From Leclercia sp. UBA7405 (lineage in GTDB: Bacteria > Pseudomonadota > Gammaproteobacteria > Enterobacterales > Enterobacteriaceae), in assembly GCA_002469605.1 (NCBI GenBank), contig DKMV01000110.1, positions 15,142-28,350 of the forward strand: a stretch of DNA of 13,209 nucleotides, in the 5' to 3' direction. The notes under the pieces are model-generated. The model searched no databases. It had not been told where the DNA came from and saw nothing but the letters and a program-made list of their open reading frames with translations. Of the stretch, positions 9,131 to 13,209 are shown in pieces (the first letter of the stretch is position 1; each line of letters opens with the position of its first letter). A program made the position numbers and the translations under genes.

Positions 9131-10084
9131 GTGGATTATAATAATCTTCCAGATAAACGCCACAGTGAGCCGAGCGGAGATGCAAAACCGCAAATTTTCC
9201 GGACTTTGCGCAATATCGACCTCAATCTATTGACTATATTTGAGGCGGTCTATGTTCACAAGGGGATCGTAAATGCTGCGAAAATTCTTAATCTCACGCC
9301 TTCTGCCATAAGCCAGTCCATTCAAAAATTACGCGCCATATTTCCCGATCCGCTTTTTATCCGTAAAGGCCAGGGCGTAACCCCTACCGCCTACGCCACC
9401 CATTTGCACGAGTACATCAGCCAGGGGTTAGAATCTATCCTCGGCGCGCTGGATTTGACCGGCAGCTATGATAAGCAGCGCACCATTACCATCGGCACCA
9501 CCCCCTCTGTAGGCGCTCTGCTGATGCCGCAGATTTACCACGCGATTAAACAGTATGCCCCGCAACTGCTGATACGCAATATTCCGGTCAACGACGCTGA
9601 AATGCAGCTGGGCCAGTTCCAGACGGACCTTATCGTTGATGCCAACAATCTGAACGCCCGTGCCTTAAGCCATAACCTGCTTTTTGCTGACCCGCTGGTA
9701 CTGATCTGCCGTAAAAACCATCCCGCCCTCAACCAGCCGGCCACGGCAGAAAACCTGCGCCCGTATGAACAAACGCTTCTGATCATAGAGGGGCCAAGCA
9801 TGAACAGCCTGCGCCAGCGTCTCAATGAGATCTTTATTGAGCGCCCGGTGAGCTTCAGTAGTTACAATATGTTTACCACTGCGGCCCTGGTAGGCAGCAG
9901 CGACCTGCTCGGTATCATGCCCGCACGCATGTTCACGCTGCTGCGTAACTGCTGGCCGCTGGAGCAGATCCCGTTCGCCCCGCTTAATGCAGAAACAGTA
10001 GAAATTTCCCTCTATTACAATAAGCTGAGCCTTCGCGATCCGGTGCTGGAAAACGTCATCAACGTTATCCGTCAGGCTTTTTAG
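9131..10084 (+). CDS. ybeF: LysR-family transcriptional regulator YbeF
   Basis: This is a LysR-type DNA-binding regulator, expected to act as a tetramer with a small-molecule effector; its effector and targets are not known to me. The 317-residue product has the length of E. coli YbeF. The winged helix-turn-helix spans about residues 28-87: IDLNLLTIFEAVYVHKG, then NAAKILNLTPSAISQSIQKL as the helix-turn-helix core, then DPLFIRKGQGVTPT as the wing. A periplasmic-binding-type effector domain follows from about residue 110. The DNA-binding half is close to E. coli YbeF; the effector half is more divergent, so the ligand could differ. The start is GTG at 9131, preceded by GGAG at 9120-9123. It sits between lipB and lipA but with its own long leader, so a role in lipoate synthesis cannot be assumed. 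Confidence 0.9.
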   Translation: MDYNNLPDKRHSEPSGDAKPQIFRTLRNIDLNLLTIFEAVYVHKGIVNAAKILNLTPSAISQSIQKLRAIFPDPLFIRKGQGVTPTAYATHLHEYISQGLESILGALDLTGSYDKQRTITIGTTPSVGALLMPQIYHAIKQYAPQLLIRNIPVNDAEMQLGQFQTDLIVDANNLNARALSHNLLFADPLVLICRKNHPALNQPATAENLRPYEQTLLIIEGPSMNSLRQRLNEIFIERPVSFSSYNMFTTAALVGSSDLLGIMPARMFTLLRNCWPLEQIPFAPLNAETVEISLYYNKLSLRDPVLENVINVIRQAF

Positions 10085-10190
10085 CGAGCCACTTTTGTCC
10101 GGGTGTCTGCCGCGGGTGGGCCAAAACGCACAATTCAACAACTATTTTACAAATTGGCGACCGCGCAGGCTGCTTTATCGCCCGTATCAA

Positions 10191-10199
10191 TGATATACT
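10191..10199 (+). promoter_or_regulatory. Putative extended -10 promoter of lipA
   Basis: TGATATACT at 10191-10199 is an extended -10 identical to that of lipB. Initiation near 10206 would give a leader of about 86 bases. No good -35 is seen (TGCTTT at 10171-10176). An AGTTG/CAACT inverted repeat at 10221-10237 lies in the leader. Confidence 0.55.
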
Positions 10200-10291
10200 G
10201 CCTGTCGTTCGTTCAAAAATAGTTGATAAATACAACTTTCCCTTGAATAGAAACGCTTTCCTTCGAATTTCGCAACTGGAACACGCACGCT

Positions 10292-11257
10292 ATGAGTAAA
10301 CCCATTGTGATGGAACGCGGTGTTAAATACCGCGATGCCGATAAAATGGCCCTTATCCCGGTTAAAAACGTGGCTACGGAGCGCGAAGCGCTGTTAAGAA
10401 AACCGGAATGGATGAAAATCAAACTTCCGGCCGACTCGTCGCGTATTCAGGGAATTAAGGCGGCGATGCGTAAAAACGGTCTGCACTCCGTTTGTGAAGA
10501 AGCCTCCTGCCCCAACCTTGCTGAGTGTTTCAACCACGGTACCGCCACCTTTATGATCCTTGGCGCTATCTGTACCCGTCGCTGTCCGTTCTGTGACGTT
10601 GCCCATGGACGTCCGGTTGCCCCGGATGCCAATGAGCCGCAGAAACTGGGCCAGACCATTGCCGACATGGCCCTGCGCTATGTTGTTATCACCTCGGTAG
10701 ACCGCGACGATCTGCGCGACGGCGGTGCCCAGCACTTCGCCGACTGCATTACCGCGATCCGCGAAAAAAGTCCGAACATTAAAATCGAAACGCTGGTGCC
10801 TGACTTCCGTGGCCGTATGGATCGCGCTCTGGAGATCCTCAACGCCACCCCGCCAGACGTCTTCAACCATAACCTGGAGAACGTGCCGCGTCTGTATCGC
10901 CAGGTACGTCCGGGTGCGGACTACAACTGGTCTCTGAAGCTGCTGGAGCGCTTCAAAGAAGCCCATCCGGATATCCCGACTAAGTCGGGTCTGATGGTTG
11001 GCCTCGGCGAAACCAATGCAGAGATTATTGAAGTGATGCGCGATCTGCGCCGCCACGGGGTAACTATGTTGACGCTCGGTCAGTATCTGCAGCCAAGCCG
11101 TCATCACCTGCCGGTGCAGCGCTATGTCAGCCCTGACGAATTTGATGAGATGAAAGCCGAAGCCATGGCGATGGGATTCACCCATGCGGCCTGCGGTCCG
11201 TTTGTGCGTTCTTCCTATCACGCCGATATGCAGGCGAAAGGCGAAGAGGTGAAGTAA
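10292..11257 (+). CDS. lipA: Lipoyl synthase (radical SAM)
   Basis: LipA inserts two sulfur atoms at C6 and C8 of octanoyl groups already attached by LipB, completing the lipoyl cofactor. The 321-residue product has the exact E. coli length. The auxiliary [4Fe-4S] cluster that is consumed as sulfur donor is held by Cys68, Cys73 and Cys79 ([12 protein letters not shown]) and by the C-terminal Ser308 in RSSYH. The radical SAM cluster is held by Cys94, Cys98 and Cys101 (CTRRCPFC). All are present, so the enzyme should be active. The ATG at 10292 gives [10 protein letters not shown] as in E. coli; the ribosome-binding site is a modest GGAA at 10278-10281. It has its own promoter and ends in a strong bidirectional terminator. 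Confidence 0.98.
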   Translation: MSKPIVMERGVKYRDADKMALIPVKNVATEREALLRKPEWMKIKLPADSSRIQGIKAAMRKNGLHSVCEEASCPNLAECFNHGTATFMILGAICTRRCPFCDVAHGRPVAPDANEPQKLGQTIADMALRYVVITSVDRDDLRDGGAQHFADCITAIREKSPNIKIETLVPDFRGRMDRALEILNATPPDVFNHNLENVPRLYRQVRPGADYNWSLKLLERFKEAHPDIPTKSGLMVGLGETNAEIIEVMRDLRRHGVTMLTLGQYLQPSRHHLPVQRYVSPDEFDEMKAEAMAMGFTHAACGPFVRSSYHADMQAKGEEVK

Positions 11258-11286
11258 GCCGTCACACTTGCTTACATTTCGCCCAT

Positions 11287-11315
11287 AAAAAAACCAGCCT
11301 CGGCTGGTTTTTTTT
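11287..11315. terminator. Bidirectional terminator between lipA and tatE
   Basis: A run of seven As and CCAGC (11287-11298) pairs with GCTGG and a T run (11303-11314) around CTCG. On the + strand the stem is followed by eight Ts (11308-11315), and on the - strand by seven. It serves the convergent lipA (+) and tatE (-) genes. Confidence 0.9.
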
Positions 11316-11329
11316 ATTTCACATGCCTG

Positions 11330-11533
11330 TCACTCTTTGTGAGAGAGCTTCTCAGCGGTGATGTCAGCATCGGCGGTGTTCTTCGCCGTTACGTCATCGT
11401 CATTCATCGCTTTCTTGAAGCCTTTAATGGCTGCACCCAGATCTCCACCCAGCGTGCGTAACTTTTTAGTACCAAACAGCAGGACCACCAGTGCGGCAAC
11501 CACCAGCAGTTTGGTAATACTAATCTCACCCAT
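11330..11533 (-). CDS. tatE: Twin-arginine translocase accessory subunit TatE
   Basis: TatE is a TatA paralogue that joins the twin-arginine translocon and helps export folded proteins through the inner membrane. The 67-residue product has the exact E. coli length. It has a short periplasmic N-terminus (MGEIS), one membrane helix at about residues 4-21, the FGTKKLR hinge, an amphipathic helix ([15 protein letters not shown]), and an acidic tail ending AEKLSHKE. TatA is longer and differs at its C-terminus, so the tail and the location next to lipA support TatE. The ATG is at 11531-11533 (reverse strand), with an AAGG ribosome-binding site. It is convergent with lipA and downstream of ybeM on the same strand. 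Confidence 0.96.
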   Translation of the reverse strand: MGEISITKLLVVAALVVLLFGTKKLRTLGGDLGAAIKGFKKAMNDDDVTAKNTADADITAEKLSHKE

Positions 11534-11613
11534 AGATACCTTCTTAACTTGAAACAGGCTACGTAATGCGCCTTAAAAACCCGAATGTATTAACGGGCAT
11601 TTCGCGCGCAGAC

Positions 11614-11643
11614 ACAATAGCAATCTGTAACAAGGTGAATCAA
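11614..11643 (-). promoter_or_regulatory. Putative tatE promoter
   Basis: On the - strand TTGATT (complement of 11638-11643) and TATTGT (complement of 11614-11619) are spaced by 18 bases. Initiation would fall near 11607, with a leader of about 74 bases containing a weak CCCG/CGGG hairpin followed by five Ts (about 11576-11596). The hairpin may be a leaky terminator for ybeM read-through. A second inverted repeat, AACAAGG/CCTTGTT, lies at 11629-11651 and overlaps the -35. Confidence 0.35.
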
Positions 11644-11661
11644 GCCTTGTTGAAAAAATCA

Positions 11662-12450
11662 TCATAATAATTGCGGTGGCGCAAATCGGCGGTTAGTTAA
11701 GACCGGCAACTGCGCGCGCGCATGGGCTATACGCGCCGGGCTAATTTCTGCAAAGAGCAACGCGGGGGCTTCTGCCGCGGCGGCAATAGTCACGCCCAGG
11801 GGATCAAGGATCCGGCTCTGACCGATATTTTTACTGCCGCACTCCCCTGCCGCCACCAGGTAGCAGGTGGTATCCAGCGCCCGGGCCGCCAGCAGCGTCG
11901 CCCAGTGATGCTCTTTTAGCGGGCCTTTCACCCATGCGGCAGGCAGGACCAGCACCTGTGCGCCGGCGAGCGCCAGGCTGAGCGCCATTTCCGGGAAGCG
12001 CAGATCGTAGCAGGTCATGAGTCCAAGACGGATCCCGTCGATTTCTATCAACGACGGCACCCTGGTACCGGCATCCACCCGTCGCGACTCCTGGATGCTA
12101 AAGGCGTCGTAAAGATGCAGCTTGGCATACTGCTCCACAATTTCACCGCCCCGCAGCACCACCAGCGTATTAATGGCCCTGCCTGCCGTGGAGGGCACGT
12201 GGATCGTCAGCACCGTTGTGAGGCGATTACGGGCGCTCTCAGCCAGCAGACGCGTTAAAAAGCCGCCATCCAGCGGCTGCGCCGACTTTACCGACAGGTC
12301 CGGGTCGTTATCATCCCGCGCCAGCAACGCTTCAGGCAGCACCAGCAGCGATGCCCCCTGCCGCGCCGCCTGCGCCATCAGCGACACACAGGTTTCGGCG
12401 TTCTCCTGCCAGCGTGGCGTGACCGCAAATTGCCCTACCGCAACGTACAT
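11662..12450 (-). CDS. ybeM: Nitrilase-superfamily amidase, probable deaminated glutathione amidase
   Basis: This is a carbon-nitrogen hydrolase of the Nit1 type. Members, including the enterobacterial YbeM group, hydrolyse deaminated glutathione, a toxic by-product of transaminases acting on glutathione, so the role is metabolite repair in the cytosol. The 262-residue product is full length. The Glu-Lys-Cys catalytic set is visible: Glu40 in VLPEALL, Lys110 in YAKLHLYD, and Cys147 in [11 protein letters not shown]. The substrate-family stretch [15 protein letters not shown] and the C-terminus [10 protein letters not shown] are intact. The ATG at 12448-12450 (reverse strand) follows a GGGGGA ribosome-binding site. 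In E. coli K-12 the gene is annotated as disrupted; here it is not. It diverges from crcB across a 66-base gap. Confidence 0.92.
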   Translation of the reverse strand: MYVAVGQFAVTPRWQENAETCVSLMAQAARQGASLLVLPEALLARDDNDPDLSVKSAQPLDGGFLTRLLAESARNRLTTVLTIHVPSTAGRAINTLVVLRGGEIVEQYAKLHLYDAFSIQESRRVDAGTRVPSLIEIDGIRLGLMTCYDLRFPEMALSLALAGAQVLVLPAAWVKGPLKEHHWATLLAARALDTTCYLVAAGECGSKNIGQSRILDPLGVTIAAAAEAPALLFAEISPARIAHARAQLPVLTNRRFAPPQLL

Positions 12451-12516
12451 ATTTTCCCCCTGCCTTAAACGGCGTTACACTCTTTAGCCTTACACATCAA
12501 ATAGCAGGTATTGACC

Positions 12517-12900
12517 GTGTTTCAACTTCTTTTAGCGGTATTTATTGGCGGGGGGACGGGTAGCGTGGCGCGCTGGCTACTCAGTATGCGTTTGAATCCG
12601 GCGCACCAGATGATTCCTCTGGGCACCCTGACCGCCAACCTGATGGGGGCTTTTATCATTGGTCTGGGGCTGGCCTGGTTCAACCGAATGACCCATATCG
12701 ATCCGCTGTGGAAGTTGCTGATAACCACCGGTTTCTGCGGCGGGCTGACCACCTTCTCGACCTTCTCTGCTGAAGTCGTCTTTTTGTTGCAGGAGGGACG
12801 CGCCGCCTGGGCGCTGCTCAACATCGCGCTGAACCTGCTGGGGTCGTTTATGATGACCGCGCTCGCATTCTGGCTCTTTTCTGCTGCCAACGGGCATTAA
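12517..12900 (+). CDS. crcB: Fluoride ion channel CrcB/Fluc
   Basis: CrcB (FluC) is a small dual-topology membrane channel that lets fluoride leave the cell as a dimer. The 127-residue product has four membrane helices and the family motifs: [10 protein letters not shown] (11-20), Asn41 in LTANLMGAF, and [15 protein letters not shown] (72-86), which holds the pore-lining Phe80 and Phe83 and the central helix break. The start is GTG at 12517, giving [15 protein letters not shown], as in E. coli (127 residues). An in-frame TTG at 12511 would add two residues and fits the ribosome-binding site (AGG near 12505) less well. No fluoride riboswitch is recognisable in the 66-base gap shared with ybeM. 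The short peptide gene at 12971 lies downstream on the same strand. Confidence 0.95.
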   Translation: MFQLLLAVFIGGGTGSVARWLLSMRLNPAHQMIPLGTLTANLMGAFIIGLGLAWFNRMTHIDPLWKLLITTGFCGGLTTFSTFSAEVVFLLQEGRAAWALLNIALNLLGSFMMTALAFWLFSAANGH

Positions 12901-12910
12901 AAGCCGTGTC

Positions 12911-12927
12911 GTTAATGTTGTCTTAAT
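12911..12927 (+). promoter_or_regulatory. Putative PmrA/BasR box upstream of the pmrR-like gene
   Basis: GTTAAT (12911-12916), five bases, then CTTAAT (12922-12927) forms a direct repeat matching the PmrA/BasR pattern of two (C/T)TTAA(G/T) half-sites five bases apart; only the first base of the first half-site departs. It begins ten bases after the crcB stop and ends 43 bases before the peptide ATG. No strong -10 is seen downstream, which would fit an activator-dependent promoter. Confidence 0.55.
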
Positions 12928-12970
12928 TTTTCTCTGTCACGCTGGGCCATCATTTTTTGAGGGTGCCGGT

Positions 12971-13057
12971 ATGAAAGAGAACATAATGAGCGCGGGAATG
13001 GTGGTACTGAGTCTGATGATCGTCGCCAGCTTCTTGCATTTGTATCTGTTCAACTGA
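12971..13057 (+). CDS. pmrR: PmrR-like 28-residue membrane peptide, probable LpxT inhibitor
   Basis: In Salmonella, PmrR is a peptide of about 30 residues in the inner membrane. It is made when the PmrA/PmrB system is active and inhibits LpxT, the enzyme that adds a further phosphate to lipid A, leaving sites free for cationic modification. This ORF starts at ATG 12971 after a good GAGGG ribosome-binding site (12959-12963) and encodes 28 residues. It has a short N-terminus MKENIMSAG and one hydrophobic segment with VVLSLMIVASFLHLYLF. The segment aligns without gaps to the enterobacterial PmrR sequence as I recall it, sharing MK at the start and an SFL near the end. A PmrA-box-like repeat lies upstream and a terminator follows. 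The match is from memory and over few residues; it may be an unrelated small membrane protein. Confidence 0.7.
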   Translation: MKENIMSAGMVVLSLMIVASFLHLYLFN

Positions 13058-13069
13058 TACAGAACGAAA

Positions 13070-13094
13070 AAAACCCGCTCAATGAGCGGGTTTT
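13070..13094. terminator. Shared terminator between the pmrR-like gene and cspE
   Basis: AAAACCCGCTC (13070-13080) pairs perfectly with GAGCGGGTTTT (13084-13094) around a three-base loop. On the - strand it is followed by seven Ts, a strong terminator for cspE. On the + strand only four Ts follow, so it is weaker for the peptide gene. Confidence 0.85.
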
Positions 13095-13118
13095 GAAATT
13101 CTTGCTGTCTCGTCTGGA

Positions 13119-13209
13119 TTACAGAGCGATTACGTTAGCAGCAGAAGGGCCTTTGGCACCGTTAGTGATTTCGAACTCAACGCGCTGACCTTCAGCCAGG
13201 GTTTTGAAA
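13119..13209 (-). CDS. cspE: Cold-shock-family RNA-binding protein CspE, C-terminal part (truncated by window edge)
   Basis: CspE is a constitutively made cold-shock-domain protein that binds single-stranded RNA and DNA, melts RNA secondary structure and acts as a transcription antiterminator. Only its last 29 codons are in the window, on the reverse strand, with the TAA stop at 13119-13121. They read FKTLAEGQRVEFEITNGAKG and end SAANVIAL, which corresponds to residues 41-69 of the 69-residue E. coli CspE. The GAKGPSAANV form and the crcB neighbourhood favour cspE over cspA, cspC and other paralogues. It is convergent with the short peptide gene and shares its terminator. Confidence 0.93.
   Translation of the reverse strand, partial: FKTLAEGQRVEFEITNGAKGPSAANVIAL

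Noticed and set aside
10149..10162. PdhR operator upstream of lipA
   Set aside because: AAATTGGCGACC resembles the left half of the ATTGGT...ACCAAT site, but the spacing and right half are wrong.
10394..11221. 275-codon open frame on the - strand inside lipA
   Set aside because: It is the antisense shadow of lipA with no ribosome-binding site or recognisable domain.
11629..11651. AACAAGG/CCTTGTT hairpin as ybeM terminator
   Set aside because: On the - strand the stem is preceded, not followed, by a T run, so it is not an intrinsic terminator for ybeM.
12451..12516. Fluoride riboswitch upstream of crcB
   Set aside because: The 66-base gap shows none of the conserved pseudoknot or stem sequences of the fluoride aptamer that I can recognise.

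Overview
This window is a conserved chromosomal core block of an Enterobacteriaceae genome, in the Escherichia/Enterobacter/Klebsiella neighbourhood. Gene order, protein lengths and near-identical protein sequences match the E. coli holA-to-cspE segment, read here from holA towards cspE. I cannot fix the genus. No insertion sequence, phage gene, tRNA, rRNA or CRISPR array is visible.

Layout: 1-1127 holds the 3' part of holA (DNA polymerase III delta) and nadD (NAD synthesis). A 260-base gap follows in which E. coli carries cobC/phpB; that gene is absent here. From 1388 to 6379 runs a tight + strand cell-wall and ribosome cluster: rsfS, rlmH, mrdA (PBP2), mrdB (RodA), rlpA. dacA (PBP5) follows with its own promoter. 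mrdA and mrdB make the elongation wall synthase pair, RlpA binds denuded glycan, and PBP5 trims pentapeptides. From 7836 to 11257 come ybeD, lipB, a LysR-type regulator (ybeF) and lipA; LipB and LipA together make protein-bound lipoate from octanoyl-ACP. A bidirectional terminator separates lipA from the convergent - strand pair ybeM and tatE. crcB (fluoride channel) diverges from ybeM, and a 28-codon membrane-peptide gene follows crcB. The 3' end of cspE, on the - strand, closes the window.

The most rewarding observations are two. First, the short gene between crcB and cspE looks like pmrR, the PmrA/BasR-activated peptide that inhibits LpxT and so couples lipid A phosphorylation to polymyxin-type stress. 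A two-half-site PmrA/BasR-like box lies just upstream of it. Second, dacA carries a dense patch of non-conservative changes just before its SGN motif. It includes Cys in place of mature Gly105, and six of the inferred changes are G/T exchanges. This looks either like a local sequence error or a PBP5 with a damaged active site.

Six of the thirteen genes whose starts are visible use GTG or TTG (rsfS, rlmH, mrdB, lipB, ybeF, crcB), so start calls here rest on homology and ribosome-binding sites. Function statements come from recognised families; promoter and operator calls are by eye.
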